Assembly (NCBI RefSeq): GCF_900167915.1 | Contig: NZ_FUYM01000003.1 | Span: forward strand, 372,001-436,000 | Direction: 5' to 3' | Source: Rhizorhabdus histidinilytica | GTDB lineage: Bacteria; Pseudomonadota; Alphaproteobacteria; Sphingomonadales; Sphingomonadaceae | Length of the DNA stretch: 64,000 nucleotides | Part shown: in pieces, positions 53,423-64,000 of the stretch | Position numbering within the stretch: the stretch's first letter is position 1 | Layout of the letters: each line of letters starts with the position of its first letter | The notes under the pieces: model-generated | Seen by the model: the letters and a program-made list of their open reading frames with translations, nothing else | The model's database searches: none | What the model was told of the DNA's origin: nothing | Made by a program: the position numbers and the translations under genes

Positions 53423-55120
53423 ATGGGTGTTGCCGCGCTTTCGACCTCCGCGATCGCGTTGAGCGTGGGTTCGGCGCCGCAGCCGGGGGCCGCCATCGCC
53501 GCCTCCGGGTCTCCGGCCACCCCGGCGCCCCCCGTGATGTTCGCGCAGCTCGTCGCCGAAGCCAAGTCCGGCGACAGAGGTGCGCAGCAGGGCACCAGCG
53601 CCGAGACCGGCCGCGAGGGCGACGCCGAAACCCCCGCCACGATCGTCGACGAGATGCTCGCGACCGCACCAGCCGACGAGACCAAGGATAATGCGAGCGA
53701 TACGTCGAGCGACCTGCTCGCTGACATCGTCGCGATGGTGACCGCCGCCGCGCAGGTCACCGTCATCCCGGCTCCCACCGCCACGGCCGCACCCGTCACG
53801 CCGCAGGCCGCGCCTGTCGCAGAAGCGCCGGTCGCAGCTCCGACGGCGGCGACCAACCGCACCGCCGCGGTCATCGTCACCGTGCCGGCGCCCGTCGTGC
53901 AGCCAGCGCCGCAGCTCCCGGCGCGCGCCGGCCAGCCTGCGGTGCCCGTCCCCGACGAGGCCGCGCCGCCGGCTCCGCCCGCCGCGACCGTCGATCCGGC
54001 TCCCGCCGCGACGGCCGAGCCGGAACCCGCGCCGGCGCCGACCGATGCGAAGCAGGCTCCGGTCGCCACCGCCGCCGCGCCGAAATCGCTGCCCAGCGAC
54101 ATCGCCTCGCTGCTGGCCTCGCTGAAGGCCGCCTTCCACCCCGCCGGCCAGCCGCCGGTGAAGGAGGCCACCGCCGCGCCGATCCCGGTCGCGCCGCTCC
54201 CCGATCTTCCCGTCGCAGCGCCGGTCGAGACGCCGGTCGCGGCGGTCGTCCCGACCGATCAGGTCGCGCTCGCCCCGGCCGATGGCGTCACCGTCGAAAC
54301 CGTCATCGCCGAAACCGCCAGGCCGAAGGACGGCAAAGCCGTCGCGAAGGCCGTGAGCTCCGTACCGACTGCCGTCGCCGATGCCCCAGCCCCGGCACCC
54401 TCAGCGGCCCCGGCAACGATCGTCGCCGGTGCGCGGCCGCAGCGCGGCGATGGGCCCGCCCCGCTCGCCGACGCCGCTCGCCCGGCCGAGGACGCCGCCG
54501 AACCGGCCCGGCCCGCCGCCACCCCAGCTCCGGCGGCAATGGCCCCGGCCGCCGCTCCGCAGGTGGCCGTCGCCCAGCCGGTCGCCGTTGCCCCGTTGGT
54601 GAACGATGCCGCGGCCGCCGATTCTCCGGCCGCGGTCGACCAGCCCGACCAGGTCATCGCCCGGCATCTCGATCTTGCTCGCGACAATCAGTGGCTCGAT
54701 CGGCTGGCGCGCGATATCAGCCAGGCGGCCACGCACCAGGGCCACCTCAAATTCCAGCTCAATCCCGAGCATCTCGGCGCGCTGACCGTCGAGATCGCCA
54801 ACGGCGCGTCGGGTACCGCGATCCGCATGACCGCCGAGACCGACCAGACCCGCGCGATCATCGCCGACGCGCAGCCGCGGCTGCTCGCCGAGGTCCGCGC
54901 GCAGGGCCTGCGCGTGAGCGAATCGCATGTCGACCTGAACCAGCAGGGCCAGAGCGGCGGCTATGGCTCGTCCGCCTCGACCCACGGCCAGCAAGGTCAG
55001 TCAGGACAGCAACGCCAGCCCGCGTCAGCAGATCATCAACCTTTTGCCCGTACACAGGCCGCGATTCGTGACGATGCCGGCGATTCGGCATCGCGTGACG
55101 ATGGTGATCTCTATGCCTGA
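53423..55120 (+). CDS. fliK: Flagellar hook-length control protein FliK
   Basis: 565 residues from the ATG at 53423, which has AAGGGG ahead and follows the fliJ stop by one base. The first 420 residues are low-complexity Ala/Pro. The C-terminal hook-length domain is clear: GHLKFQLNPEHLGALTVEIA, LLAEVRAQGLRVSESHVDLN. The long disordered part acts as the ruler; length variation is normal. Confidence 0.9.
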   Translation: MGVAALSTSAIALSVGSAPQPGAAIAASGSPATPAPPVMFAQLVAEAKSGDRGAQQGTSAETGREGDAETPATIVDEMLATAPADETKDNASDTSSDLLADIVAMVTAAAQVTVIPAPTATAAPVTPQAAPVAEAPVAAPTAATNRTAAVIVTVPAPVVQPAPQLPARAGQPAVPVPDEAAPPAPPAATVDPAPAATAEPEPAPAPTDAKQAPVATAAAPKSLPSDIASLLASLKAAFHPAGQPPVKEATAAPIPVAPLPDLPVAAPVETPVAAVVPTDQVALAPADGVTVETVIAETARPKDGKAVAKAVSSVPTAVADAPAPAPSAAPATIVAGARPQRGDGPAPLADAARPAEDAAEPARPAATPAPAAMAPAAAPQVAVAQPVAVAPLVNDAAAADSPAAVDQPDQVIARHLDLARDNQWLDRLARDISQAATHQGHLKFQLNPEHLGALTVEIANGASGTAIRMTAETDQTRAIIADAQPRLLAEVRAQGLRVSESHVDLNQQGQSGGYGSSASTHGQQGQSGQQRQPASADHQPFARTQAAIRDDAGDSASRDDGDLYA

Positions 55121-55136
55121 TCATGGGATGTGAACG

Positions 55137-55736
55137 ATGAGTGCTGCCGCCGCTCCCGCCGCCGAGGCGCCCAAGAAGCCGGGCAAGATGAAGGGCATCC
55201 TGGTGATGCTCGTCGTCGCCCTCCTGTTCGCCGGCATCGGTGTCGGAGCCGGGCTATACGCGGCCGGCGCCGGCTTGGCCGGCGGCCACGCGAAGCCCGC
55301 CGAGGACCCCAACGCCCCCAAGCTCGTCCCCAAGGAAGGGGCGGACCAGGGCGATCATGGCGAGAAGAAGACCCTACCAATGGGCCTGGAGACCGACGCG
55401 TCCCCCGACCCGACCAAATACAAGGCGACCTTCTACACCTTCGAGCAGCCGTTCACCTCCAACCTGCGCGATTCGGACGGCTTCTCGCAGGTCGGGCTGG
55501 GCGTCTCGACCTATTACGACCAGAAGGTGCTCGACAATCTGAAGGACAATGAGATGCCGATCCGCTCGGCGATCCTGATGGTGATGGCGCAACAGGACAG
55601 CTTCACCATCTCGACCCCGGAGGGCAAGGTGAAGCTCCAGAAGGACCTCAAGACCGCGATCAACGACGTGCTGCGCCAGCGCACCGGCTTCGGCGGTATC
55701 GACAACGTCTACTTCACCAGCATGGTCGTCCAGTAA
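55137..55736 (+). CDS. fliL: Flagellar basal body-associated protein FliL
   Basis: 199 residues. N-terminal cytoplasmic Ala-rich stretch, one membrane helix at about 19-43 (ILVMLVVALLFAGIGVGAGL), then the periplasmic FliL domain: FYTFEQPFTSNLRDSDGFSQ, VGLGVSTYYDQKVLDNLKDN and the C-terminal DNVYFTSMVVQ. It supports stator function. Last gene of the fli run; a strong terminator follows. Confidence 0.92.
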   Translation: MSAAAAPAAEAPKKPGKMKGILVMLVVALLFAGIGVGAGLYAAGAGLAGGHAKPAEDPNAPKLVPKEGADQGDHGEKKTLPMGLETDASPDPTKYKATFYTFEQPFTSNLRDSDGFSQVGLGVSTYYDQKVLDNLKDNEMPIRSAILMVMAQQDSFTISTPEGKVKLQKDLKTAINDVLRQRTGFGGIDNVYFTSMVVQ

Positions 55737-55763
55737 GTTTCGTCACGCAGCGTTGCGAGGAAG

Positions 55764-55794
55764 AGCCCCCGGGTTTCCGCCCGGGGGCTTTTTT
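55764..55794 (+). terminator. Rho-independent terminator after fliL
   Basis: AGCCCCCGGG pairs with CCCGGGGGCT and is followed by TTTTTT, 28 bases after the fliL stop. The best terminator in the window; it ends the fliE-fliL transcript. Confidence 0.9.
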
Positions 55795-55890
55795 GTCCGC
55801 CGCGTCGCGCCTCATGCCAAATCGTTCCGATCACGTATCGAGCGGAACGCCGGGCTCGTTCCTTCCGTTCTCCCCGCCGATAGGAGAAGG

Positions 55891-56043
55891 ATGATGATCC
55901 GCAAGCTCAAGTCGGGCGAATATCGCCTCTACTCGCGCAAGCCGGACGCCAAGACCGGCAAGCGCCGCAACCTCGGCACATTCTCGTCGCGCGCGGCGGC
56001 CGAGAAGCACGAGCGCGAAGTCCAGTATTTCAAGCGCCACTGA
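55891..56043 (+). CDS. Small basic conserved-type protein, 50 residues
   Basis: Starts at the ATG at 55891, preceded by TAGGAGAAGG. The protein begins MMIRKLKSGEYRLYSRKPDA and ends AAAEKHEREVQYFKRH. It is strongly basic and resembles a small widespread alphaproteobacterial family of unknown function, possibly RNA- or DNA-binding. A longer upstream frame was rejected because it crosses the fliL terminator. Confidence 0.75.
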   Translation: MMIRKLKSGEYRLYSRKPDAKTGKRRNLGTFSSRAAAEKHEREVQYFKRH

Positions 56044-56106
56044 ACATCCGGAACGGTAGAGCCATTCCGCTCGTTCGAACGTCGATCACAAGGCAGGAGG
56101 AATATC

Positions 56107-56241
56107 ATGGCTGACGTGAACCGTGACGAAAGAGTCGTCGTCGAGAAGAGCAGCATGAACGTCGGCGGCATCATCGCCGCGATCGCGTTGCTGCTGCTCG
56201 TGCTCGGGTTGCTCAAATTCCTCGGCATATCGCCGCTCTGA
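56107..56241 (+). CDS. 44-residue membrane peptide
   Basis: The ATG at 56107 has CAGGAGGAATATC ahead. An N-terminal charged region MADVNRDERVVVEKSS precedes one hydrophobic helix (NVGGIIAAIALLLLVLGLLK), then FLGISPL. A small single-pass membrane protein; function unknown. It shares strand and close spacing with the genes on both sides. Confidence 0.6.
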   Translation: MADVNRDERVVVEKSSMNVGGIIAAIALLLLVLGLLKFLGISPL

Positions 56242-56249
56242 GGCTGGCG

Positions 56250-56528
56250 ATGACGACCCATAAATGGTCGCAGCGGGTGACCGAGCATTCGGACGCGCTC
56301 ACGCTCGATCGGGGCGTCTTCACCAAATCCGATCCGGCCGAGATCGCCCGCTCGCTCAAACGATCGGCAGAGCATAGCCGCCGGCGCAAGGCGACGCCGT
56401 TCCGATCGGCGATGTCGATGCTGACCTTCTACATCAATCGCGCGGGCAAGGACCTTCCGGAGAAGCAGAAGAAGGTCCTGGAAGCCGCAAAGGACGAACT
56501 GCGGAAGGCGTTCGGGAAGGAGAAATAA
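56250..56528 (+). CDS. DUF3175-domain protein
   Basis: 92 residues. HKWSQRVTEHSDALTLDRGV, SLKRSAEHSRRRKATPFRSA and MLTFYINRAGKDLPEKQKKV fit the DUF3175 family, whose function is not known. Eight bases after the 44-residue membrane peptide. Confidence 0.8.
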   Translation: MTTHKWSQRVTEHSDALTLDRGVFTKSDPAEIARSLKRSAEHSRRRKATPFRSAMSMLTFYINRAGKDLPEKQKKVLEAAKDELRKAFGKEK

Positions 56529-56556
56529 ACGTCACCCCGCGCAGGCTGGGTGACGT
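56529..56556. repeat. Short palindrome G, related to element B
   Basis: ACGTCACCC (56529-56537) pairs with GGGTGACGT (56548-56556). The sequence is a cut-down version of the arm of palindrome B (GTCACCCCAGCGCAGGCTG). Lies between two convergent genes. Confidence 0.65.
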
Positions 56557-56598
56557 GGAAGGGAGGGAGGGGCCGGAACCTCTCCCCCCGCCGGTGCA

Positions 56599-57990
56599 TC
56601 AGATATGGATCGGCTTGCCGGTCACGGCCATCGCCGCTTCCTTGATCGCTTCCGAATGGGTCGGATGCGCGTGGCAGGTATAAGCGATGTCCTCGCTGGT
56701 CGCGCCGAACTCCATCGCCTGTGCGGCCTGCGCGATCATGGTGCCGGCGACCGAGGCGATGATGTGGACGCCCAGGACGCGGTCGGTCTTGGCGTCGGCG
56801 ATCACTTTCACGAAGCCGTCGGGTTCATGGTTGGTCTTGGCGCGCGAATTGGCGAGCATCGGGAATTTGCCCACCTTCACCTCGCCGCGCTCCTTCGCCT
56901 CCTCCTCGGTCAGGCCCACGCCGGCGATCTCAGGCATGGTGTAGACGACGCCGGGAATGACGTCATGGTTCACGATGCCTGTCAGGCCGGCGATATTCTC
57001 GGCGACGGCGATGCCCTCGTCCTCGGCCTTGTGCGCCAGCATCGGACCAGGGACGACGTCGCCGATCGCCCAGATACCGGGGACCGCGGTGGCGAGGTCG
57101 TGGTCGACCTCGATCTGGCCGCGCTTGTTGACGGTCAGCCCGGCCCGTTCGAGCGCCAGCCCGTCGGTGTTCGGGCGGCGGCCGATCGACACCAGCACGG
57201 CGTCGGCCTCCAGCGTCTCGGCCGCGCCGCCGGCAGCGGGCTCGACGGTGACGCTCGCCTTGTCGCCCTTGACGGTCACACCGGTGACCTTGGTCGACAG
57301 CTTGAGCTCAATGCCCTGCTTCTTGAAGATCTTGGCGGCTTCCTTGCGGACCTCACCGTCCATGCCCGGCAGGAGCTGGTCGAGGAACTCGACGACGGTG
57401 ACCTTGGCGCCGAGGCGCTTCCAGACCGAGCCCAGCTCCAGGCCGATAACGCCGCCGCCGATCACGACGAGATGGCCGGGGACCTTGGCCAGCTCGAGTG
57501 CGCCGGTCGAGGAGACGACGACCTTCTCGTCGATCTCGACGCCAGGCAGCGGAGTGACGTTGGAGCCGGTGGCGACGACGATGTTCCTAGCGCGGTAGCT
57601 CTTGCCCGCGACGTCGATCGTGTCCTTGCCGATGAACGCCGCATGACCCTTGAGCCATTCGACCTTGTTCTTCTTGAACAGGAACTCGATGCCGCCGGTC
57701 AGGCCCTTGACCGCGTCGCGGCGCTGCCCGTGCATCGTGTCGAGATCGAGCTCGACCTGAGCCTTGATGCCCAGCTTGGCGAGCTTGCCGCTGGCGGCCT
57801 CATCATAGAGCTCGGACGCGTGGAGCATCGCCTTGGACGGGATGCAACCCACGTTGAGGCAGGTGCCGCCGAGCGTCGCGCGGCTCTCCACGCAGGCGGT
57901 CTTGAGGCCGAGCTGCGCCGCGCGGATCGCGGCGACATAGCCGCCCGGGCCTGCGCCGATGACGATCACGTCGAAATCATAGTCGGACAT
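56599..57990 (-). CDS. lpd: Dihydrolipoamide dehydrogenase (E3)
   Basis: 463 residues from the ATG at 57990 (MSDYDFDVIVIGAGPGG). FAD motif GAGPGGYVAAIRAAQ, redox-active disulfide GGTCLNVGCIPSK (C44, C49), NAD-binding VIGGGVIGLELGSVW and C-terminal His/Glu pair in CHAHPTHSEAIKEAA. Reoxidises lipoamide in the 2-oxoglutarate dehydrogenase complex. Follows sucB with 141 bases between, containing hairpin H. Confidence 0.96.
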   Translation of the reverse strand: MSDYDFDVIVIGAGPGGYVAAIRAAQLGLKTACVESRATLGGTCLNVGCIPSKAMLHASELYDEAASGKLAKLGIKAQVELDLDTMHGQRRDAVKGLTGGIEFLFKKNKVEWLKGHAAFIGKDTIDVAGKSYRARNIVVATGSNVTPLPGVEIDEKVVVSSTGALELAKVPGHLVVIGGGVIGLELGSVWKRLGAKVTVVEFLDQLLPGMDGEVRKEAAKIFKKQGIELKLSTKVTGVTVKGDKASVTVEPAAGGAAETLEADAVLVSIGRRPNTDGLALERAGLTVNKRGQIEVDHDLATAVPGIWAIGDVVPGPMLAHKAEDEGIAVAENIAGLTGIVNHDVIPGVVYTMPEIAGVGLTEEEAKERGEVKVGKFPMLANSRAKTNHEPDGFVKVIADAKTDRVLGVHIIASVAGTMIAQAAQAMEFGATSEDIAYTCHAHPTHSEAIKEAAMAVTGKPIHI

Positions 57991-58080
57991 GTCATATGCC
58001 TTTCTGGGTCGTCCTGCCGTGGGAGGCCGGCAGCGCAAGGGGAAAGGGATCGCCCTCCCTTTGGCGGCCCCGGTTCGTCA

Positions 58081-58109
58081 TCCCCGGCAAAGCGGCGCTT
58101 CGCCGGGGA
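58081..58109. repeat. Palindrome H between lpd and sucB
   Basis: TCCCCGGCAAAGC (58081-58093) pairs with GCTTCGCCGGGGA (58097-58109) with one mismatch and a 3-base loop. Confidence 0.6.
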
Positions 58110-58131
58110 CGGGTCGCCGGGGCGACGGGAA

Positions 58132-59379
58132 TTACAGATCGATCAGCAGGCGGGTCGGATCCTCGATCGCGTTCTTGATCGCGACCAGGAAGGTCACCGC
58201 CTCGCGGCCGTCGATCAGGCGGTGATCGTAGCTGAGCGCCAGATACATCATCGGCCGTGCGACGATCTGTCCGTCACGGACGACCGGGCGCTCCTCGATC
58301 CGGTGCAGGCCGAGCACGCCGGCCTGCGGCGGATTGATGATCGGGGTCGACATCAGCGAGCCGAAGACGCCGCCGTTCGAGATGGTGAAGGTGCCGCCCT
58401 TCATCTCCTCGAGCTTGAGCGTGCCGGCCTTGGCACGGGCGCCGAAGTCGCCGATCGTCTTCTCGATCCCCGCGACCGACAGGTCCTGCGCGTCGCGGAT
58501 CACCGGGACGACGAGGCCATTCGGCGCCGATACCGCGACCGAGACGTCGACATAGTCGCGATAGACGATCTCGTCGCCCTCGATCGAGGCGTTGACCGCG
58601 GGCACGTCGCGCAGCGCCATGCAGGCCGCCTTCACGAAGAAGCCCATGAAGCCCAGGCGGACGCCGTGCTTCTTCTCGAACAGGTCCTTGTACTTGTTGC
58701 GTGCCTCGATCACCGCCGTCATGTCGACGTCGTTGAAGGTGGTCAGGATCGCGGCCGTGTTCTGGGCCTCCTTGAGACGGCTCGCGACGGTCTGGCGCAG
58801 GCGGGTCATGCGGACCCGCTCCTCGCGGCGCTCGCCCGCCGGCGCGGCGACAGCGACCGGCGCCGCGGCCGGAGCCGCCGCTGCGGCGGCCGGCTTCGGC
58901 TGGGTCTTCGCCGCGGCGATCACGTCGTCCTTGGTCAGGCGGCCGTCCTTGCCGGTGCCCTTGATCTTCGACGGGTCGACGCCATGCTCCAGCACCGCGC
59001 GGCGGACCGACGGCGACAGGGTGACGGGGTCGCCCGCCTCCTCGACCGGCGCCGCGGCAGGCTCGGCCGGGGCAGCCGCCTCGGCCTGGCCGATCGCGTT
59101 GCGATCCTCGACCGCCGGGGTCGCAGCGGTCGAAGCCGTCGCGCCCGCGTCGATCCGCGCGATCACCGCGCCGACATTGACGGTATCGCCTTCGCCGACG
59201 ACCAGCTCGGCGATGACGCCGGCGGTCGGAGCCGGGACTTCGACCGAGACCTTGTCGGTCTCCAGGCTGGCGATCGGTTCATCGGCCTTCACGGCCTCGC
59301 CGGGCTTCTTGAGCCACTGGCCCAGCGTCGCTTCAGTGATCGATTCGCCGAGCGTCGGCACCACCACATCGGTTGCCAT
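58132..59379 (-). CDS. sucB: 2-oxoglutarate dehydrogenase E2, dihydrolipoyl succinyltransferase
   Basis: 415 residues. Lipoyl domain (1-80) with K43 in [13 protein letters not shown]; Ala/Pro linker; peripheral-subunit-binding domain ([20 protein letters not shown]); catalytic domain ending [20 protein letters not shown] (H386, D390). It moves succinyl from lipoate to CoA. One base after sucA. Confidence 0.96.
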   Translation of the reverse strand: MATDVVVPTLGESITEATLGQWLKKPGEAVKADEPIASLETDKVSVEVPAPTAGVIAELVVGEGDTVNVGAVIARIDAGATASTAATPAVEDRNAIGQAEAAAPAEPAAAPVEEAGDPVTLSPSVRRAVLEHGVDPSKIKGTGKDGRLTKDDVIAAAKTQPKPAAAAAAPAAAPVAVAAPAGERREERVRMTRLRQTVASRLKEAQNTAAILTTFNDVDMTAVIEARNKYKDLFEKKHGVRLGFMGFFVKAACMALRDVPAVNASIEGDEIVYRDYVDVSVAVSAPNGLVVPVIRDAQDLSVAGIEKTIGDFGARAKAGTLKLEEMKGGTFTISNGGVFGSLMSTPIINPPQAGVLGLHRIEERPVVRDGQIVARPMMYLALSYDHRLIDGREAVTFLVAIKNAIEDPTRLLIDL

Positions 59380-59380
59380 C

Positions 59381-62293
59381 TTACTTACCCTTCGCTTCGT
59401 GGCCGAGCGCGTCGGCGATCAGTGCCGCCTGCTGGACGGCGTGGTTACGGGCGAGGCCGGTGGCCGTCGCGGCGGCGGCCTTGCGGCCGGCATAGATGGC
59501 GCGACGCGGCGCGCCGCCCACCTCGGTCAGGACCTTCTCGATATAGGGCTCGACGAAGGTCCAGGCGCCCTGGTTCTTCGGCTCCTCCTGTGCCCAGACC
59601 ACGGTCTCGAGGTTGGGCATCCGGCCCAGCCGCGTGATCAGCGCGTCGGCCGGGAAAGGATAGAGCTGCTCGAGCCGCAGGATCGTGGTGTTCGCGTCCC
59701 CGGCCGCGTCGCGTGCCTCGGCCAGCTCGTAGAAGAGCTTGCCCGAGACGAGCACCACCCGGCGGACGTCCTTGTCCTCCGGCGGGTTGTTGTCGGGAAG
59801 GACGCGCTGGAACCGGCTTTCGCCCATCATGTCCTCGGCCGTCGACACCGCCGACTTGTGACGGAGCAGCGACTTCGGCGTCATGATGATCAGCGGCTTG
59901 CGGAACTGACGGACCATCTGCCGGCGCAGGATGTGATAATAATTGGCCGGCGTCGTGCAGTTGGCGACCTGCATATTGTCCTCGGCGCAGAGCTGCAGAT
60001 AACGCTCCAGCCGGGCCGAGCTGTGCTCGGGCCCCTGCCCTTCATAACCGTGCGGCAGCAGCATCACGAGGCCGTTGACGCGCAGCCACTTCGCCTCGCC
60101 CGACGAGATGAACTGGTCGATGATGACCTGCGCGCCGTTGGCGAAATCGCCGAACTGGGCTTCCCACATGACCAGCGTGTTCGGCGCCGCCGACGCATAG
60201 CCATATTCGAAGCCGAGCACGCCGAACTCGGAGAGCGGGCTGTCGAGCACCTGGAAGCGCCGGTCCATCGCCGAGAGCGGGATGTACTTGTGCCCGTCCT
60301 TCTGGTCGACCCAGACGGCGTGCCGCTGGCTGAAGGTGCCGCGGCCCGAGTCCTGGCCCGACAGGCGGACGCCATAGCCCTCGCGCAGCAGCGAGCCGAA
60401 GGCCAGCGCCTCGGCGGTCGCCCAGTCGAAGCCGGTACCCGACGCGAACATCTCCTTCTTCGCGTCGAGGATGCGGTTGAGCGTCTTGTGGATCGACAGA
60501 CCCTCGGGGACGGTGGTGAGCTGGCGGCCGAGGTCATCGAAGAGTTCGGCCGAGATGCCGGTGACGGCGGCCCGGCGCTCGGTGATCGCCTCGCGCGGCT
60601 CGGCGAACCCGGTCCAGTCGCCTTCGAACCAGTCGGCCTTGTTGACCTTGTAGCCCTTGCCCGCCTCGAACTCGGTTTCGAGATGAGCGACGAACTCGGC
60701 CTCGGCCTTGCCGGTCCAATCGGCGTCGATAACGCCTTCCTGCACCAGCCGCGTGCTGTAGATCGCGCTGACCGGCGGATGCTTGCGGATCGCCTCGTAC
60801 ATCAGCGGCTGGGTGAAACCCGGCTCGTCGCCTTCGTTATGACCGAAGCGGCGATAGCACCACATGTCGATGACGACGTCGCGCTTGAAGGTCTGGCGGA
60901 ACTCGGTCGCGACCTTGCAGGCGAAGGTGACCGCCTCGGGATCGTCGCCGTTCACGTGCAGGATCGGCGCCTGCACCATCTTCGCGATATCCGACGGATA
61001 GGGCGAGGAGCGCGCGAACTGCGGCGAGGTGGTGAAGCCCACCTGGTTGTTGATCACGAAATGGATCGTGCCGCCGGTGTTGTAGCCGCGCAGGCCGGAG
61101 AAGCCGAAGCACTCCATGATGATGCCCTGACCCGCGAAGGCGGCGTCGCCGTGCAGCAGGATCGGCAGCACCTTCGACCGTTCGAGGTCGTCGAGCTTGG
61201 TCTGCTTGGCGCGCGACTTGCCGAGCACCACGGGATTGACGCATTCGAGGTGCGACGGGTTCGGCGCGAGGCTCAGGTGGACCTTGTTGCCGTCGAACTC
61301 ACGATCGGTCGAGGTGCCGAGGTGATATTTGACGTCGCCCGATCCGCCGACGTCCTCCGGATTGGAGGAGCCGCCCGCGAACTCGTTGAAGATCGCGCGA
61401 TAGGGCTTCTCCATGACGTTGGAGAGGACGTTGAGGCGGCCGCGATGGGCCATGCCGATCACGACCTCGTTCACGCCATAGGCGCCGGCATATTTGATCA
61501 CCGCCTCAAGCGCGGGGATCATCGATTCGCCGCCGTCGAGGCCGAAGCGCTTGGTGCCGACATATTTGCGGCCCAGGAATTTCTCCCACTGCTCGGCGTG
61601 GATCACCTTGTTGAGGATCGCCTTCTTGCCCTCGGGCGTGAAGCTGATCTCGGCGTCCTTGCCTTCCATCCGCGCCTGGAGGAAGCGGCGCTCCTCCACG
61701 TCGCTGATGTGCATATATTCGACGCCGACATTGCCGCAGTAGTTCCTGCGGAGGATGGCGAGGATCTCGCGCGGGGTCGCCCAGTCGAGGCCCAGGAAGC
61801 CGGCGATGTAGACCTGCCGGTCCATGTCGGCCTCGGTGAAGCCGTGCCAAGCGGGGGTCAGGTCCTCCGACTCCTCGCGCTGCGACAGGCCGAGCGGATC
61901 GAGATTGGCGAGCAGGTGGCCGCGCACCCGATAGGTGCGGATCAGCATGATCGCGCGGATCGAGTCGAGCGCGCGCTGCTCCACCTCGGCCGGGGTCGCG
62001 CCGGCGGCCGGTGCCGGAGCGGCCGGCACGGGCGCCGCACCGGCCTTGGCCGGTTTCGCGGGCACCTCCATCTGGGTGGGATCGAGCGCCGCGGTCAGCG
62101 CGTCGGTGCTGGTCGGCGGCCAGTTGGTGCGGGCCCAGCTCGGCCCCGAAACCCCCGCCTCGATGCCGGCGAAATAATCCTGCCAGCTCGGCTCCACGCT
62201 CGACTTGTCCGAGCGATATTGACGATAAAGCGATTCAACGAAGGAAGCACTGACTCCCTCCGGTCCGTCGAACTCGACGCCTTCGATGCCCAT
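59381..62293 (-). CDS. sucA: 2-oxoglutarate dehydrogenase E1
   Basis: 970 residues from the ATG at 62293, with AAGGA ahead; an in-frame GTG at 62317 is possible. The TPP-dependent decarboxylase contains [20 protein letters not shown] at the E1 N-terminus, [39 protein letters not shown] and [20 protein letters not shown]. It decarboxylates 2-oxoglutarate and passes succinyl to E2. It may have its own promoter: a hairpin separates it from sucD. Confidence 0.97.
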   Translation of the reverse strand: MGIEGVEFDGPEGVSASFVESLYRQYRSDKSSVEPSWQDYFAGIEAGVSGPSWARTNWPPTSTDALTAALDPTQMEVPAKPAKAGAAPVPAAPAPAAGATPAEVEQRALDSIRAIMLIRTYRVRGHLLANLDPLGLSQREESEDLTPAWHGFTEADMDRQVYIAGFLGLDWATPREILAILRRNYCGNVGVEYMHISDVEERRFLQARMEGKDAEISFTPEGKKAILNKVIHAEQWEKFLGRKYVGTKRFGLDGGESMIPALEAVIKYAGAYGVNEVVIGMAHRGRLNVLSNVMEKPYRAIFNEFAGGSSNPEDVGGSGDVKYHLGTSTDREFDGNKVHLSLAPNPSHLECVNPVVLGKSRAKQTKLDDLERSKVLPILLHGDAAFAGQGIIMECFGFSGLRGYNTGGTIHFVINNQVGFTTSPQFARSSPYPSDIAKMVQAPILHVNGDDPEAVTFACKVATEFRQTFKRDVVIDMWCYRRFGHNEGDEPGFTQPLMYEAIRKHPPVSAIYSTRLVQEGVIDADWTGKAEAEFVAHLETEFEAGKGYKVNKADWFEGDWTGFAEPREAITERRAAVTGISAELFDDLGRQLTTVPEGLSIHKTLNRILDAKKEMFASGTGFDWATAEALAFGSLLREGYGVRLSGQDSGRGTFSQRHAVWVDQKDGHKYIPLSAMDRRFQVLDSPLSEFGVLGFEYGYASAAPNTLVMWEAQFGDFANGAQVIIDQFISSGEAKWLRVNGLVMLLPHGYEGQGPEHSSARLERYLQLCAEDNMQVANCTTPANYYHILRRQMVRQFRKPLIIMTPKSLLRHKSAVSTAEDMMGESRFQRVLPDNNPPEDKDVRRVVLVSGKLFYELAEARDAAGDANTTILRLEQLYPFPADALITRLGRMPNLETVVWAQEEPKNQGAWTFVEPYIEKVLTEVGGAPRRAIYAGRKAAAATATGLARNHAVQQAALIADALGHEAKGK

Positions 62294-62390
62294 CTCACCA
62301 TCCTTGTCTGCACCCACCCCGGGACTTAGGCCCGAAGCACAGCAACGTGGGTTGATACACTTGATGTACGTTAACCTGGCGTGAAACGCC

Positions 62391-62410
62391 GCCCCGCCGG
62401 ATGGCGGGGC
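62391..62410 (-). terminator. Hairpin between sucD and sucA
   Basis: GCCCCGCC-GGAT-GGCGGGGC, a perfect 8-bp stem 10 bases after the sucD stop. A terminator for the mdh-sucD transcript or a partial stop that tunes sucA levels; the following T content is low. Confidence 0.55.
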
Positions 62411-62419
62411 TGGTATTTT

Positions 62420-63304
62420 TTAACCCTTCAGAACCTCCGCCAGGGTCGTGCCGAGCTCCGAGGGGCTCGCCGCGACCTTGATGCCCGCCGCTTCCATCGC
62501 GGCGATCTTGTCTTCGGCGCCGCCCTGACCACCCGAGACGATTGCCCCGGCATGGCCCATGCGACGGCCCGGAGGCGCCGTGCGACCGGCGATGAAGCCC
62601 GCCATGGGCTTCTTGCGGCCGCGCTTCGCCTCGTCGCGCAGGAACTGCGCGGCTTCTTCCTCGGCCGACCCGCCGATCTCACCGATCATGATGATCGACT
62701 TGGTCTCGTCGTCGGCCAGGAACAGTTCGAGCACGTCGATGAAGTTGGTCCCGTTGACCGGATCACCGCCGATGCCGACTGCGGTGGTCTGGCCCAGGCC
62801 GATGGCCGAGGTCTGGAACACCGCTTCATAGGTAAGCGTCCCCGAGCGGGAAACAACGCCCACCGAGCCCTTCTTGAAGATCGAACCCGGCATGATGCCG
62901 ATCTTGCACTCGTTCGGGGTCAGGACACCCGGGCAATTCGGTCCGATCAGGCGCGACTTGGAACCCTGCAGGGCACGCTTCACCCGGATCATGTCGATCA
63001 CGGGAATACCCTCGGTGATGCAGACGATGAGGGGAACCTCGGCGTCGATCGCCTCCAGGATCGAGTCGGCCGCGAAGGGCGGCGGAACGTAGATGACGCT
63101 GGCGTCAGCGCCGGTGGCGGCCACCGCCTCGTGGACGGTGTCGAAGTTCGGCAGGCCGATATGGGTGGTGCCACCCTTGCCCGGCGTGACGCCGCCGACC
63201 ATTTGCGTACCGTAGGCAAGCGCCTGTTCGGTATGAAAGGTGCCGGTGTTGCCGGTCATACCCTGAGTGATGACCTTGGTATTCTTGTTGACCAGGATAC
63301 TCAT
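62420..63304 (-). CDS. sucD: Succinyl-CoA synthetase alpha subunit
   Basis: 294 residues. The CoA-binding Rossmann domain starts [40 protein letters not shown] follows; [20 protein letters not shown] and phospho-acceptor H251 in [18 protein letters not shown] complete the active site. It works as a heterodimer or tetramer with SucC, whose gene is not adjacent. 50 bases after mdh. Confidence 0.96.
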   Translation of the reverse strand: MSILVNKNTKVITQGMTGNTGTFHTEQALAYGTQMVGGVTPGKGGTTHIGLPNFDTVHEAVAATGADASVIYVPPPFAADSILEAIDAEVPLIVCITEGIPVIDMIRVKRALQGSKSRLIGPNCPGVLTPNECKIGIMPGSIFKKGSVGVVSRSGTLTYEAVFQTSAIGLGQTTAVGIGGDPVNGTNFIDVLELFLADDETKSIIMIGEIGGSAEEEAAQFLRDEAKRGRKKPMAGFIAGRTAPPGRRMGHAGAIVSGGQGGAEDKIAAMEAAGIKVAASPSELGTTLAEVLKG

Positions 63305-63354
63305 GTGCCTGTCGAACCTTCCTTTTTCCCTGGGGAGGGCGATTCCAATGCGGG

Positions 63355-64000
<646 letters not shown>

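Noticed and set aside
55741-55890. Upstream extension of the 50-residue basic protein into the fliL terminator
   Set aside because: The extension would have to be translated through a strong terminator hairpin, and the ATG at 55891 has a far better ribosome site.
56605-59637. 1010-codon plus-strand frame across lpd and sucB
   Set aside because: Antisense shadow of lpd and sucB; no recognisable domain.
58592-62329. 1245-codon plus-strand frame across sucA and sucB
   Set aside because: Antisense to two well-recognised TCA genes; long open antisense frames are expected at this GC content, and the translation is Arg/Asp/Glu-rich without domains.

Overview
The window is a stretch of chromosome from a GC-rich alphaproteobacterium. 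Gene content, codon use and gene order best fit a motile sphingomonad (Sphingomonadaceae, Sphingomonas/Rhizorhabdus type). This placement is an inference from family resemblance; there is no rRNA or other taxonomic marker here. I recognise no tRNA, rRNA, CRISPR array or insertion sequence. Almost all DNA is ordinary high-GC core genome. The clear exception is about 4.9-6.6 kb, which is visibly richer in A/T and has unfamiliar genes.

Layout. 1-4.8 kb: end of an OmpA-domain protein, then a minus-strand group made of a STAS protein, a metallo-beta-lactamase-fold hydrolase and a CHASE2/PP2C phosphatase (a partner-switching module), preceded by a GATase. 4.9-6.6 kb: low-GC island with a JAMM-like protein, an overlapping lipoprotein gene and a possible micro-ORF. 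6.7-13.6 kb: nitronate monooxygenase family enzyme, glycosyltransferase, alpha/beta hydrolase, SelO, an Ala/Pro-rich membrane protein and Ogt. 13.7-19.2 kb: dnaJ, dnaK and grpE with sigma-32-type promoters, interrupted by a copper chaperone and a sulfotransferase. 19.3-22.4 kb: bioF-bioD-bioA plus a 44-residue membrane peptide.

22.4-55.8 kb is a large flagellar region: a transglycosylase, motAB, flgB-flgL as one long minus-strand operon, a second stator pair, flgA, flgM and a flgN-like gene, then (after a DMT transporter and metY) flhA-flhG-fliA, a membrane coiled-coil protein, two flagellins, a sigma-54 activator and fliE-fliL. I found one strong sigma-54 promoter (before flgB) and five sites fitting TAAA/TTAA-N15-G(C/T)CGTTA (before motAB, the second stator pair, flgM and both flagellins). 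Together they suggest a hierarchy: sigma-54 plus activator for the basal body and hook, then FliA/FlgM control of stators and filament. fliM, fliN, fliP, fliQ, fliR, flhB, fliD, fliS and flhF are not in the window.

55.9-56.5 kb carries three small genes. 56.6-64 kb is a TCA-cycle operon read on the minus strand: mdh (cut by the window end), sucD, sucA, sucB and lpd, with sucC missing from its usual place. Large palindromic intergenic elements recur at gene ends through the window.
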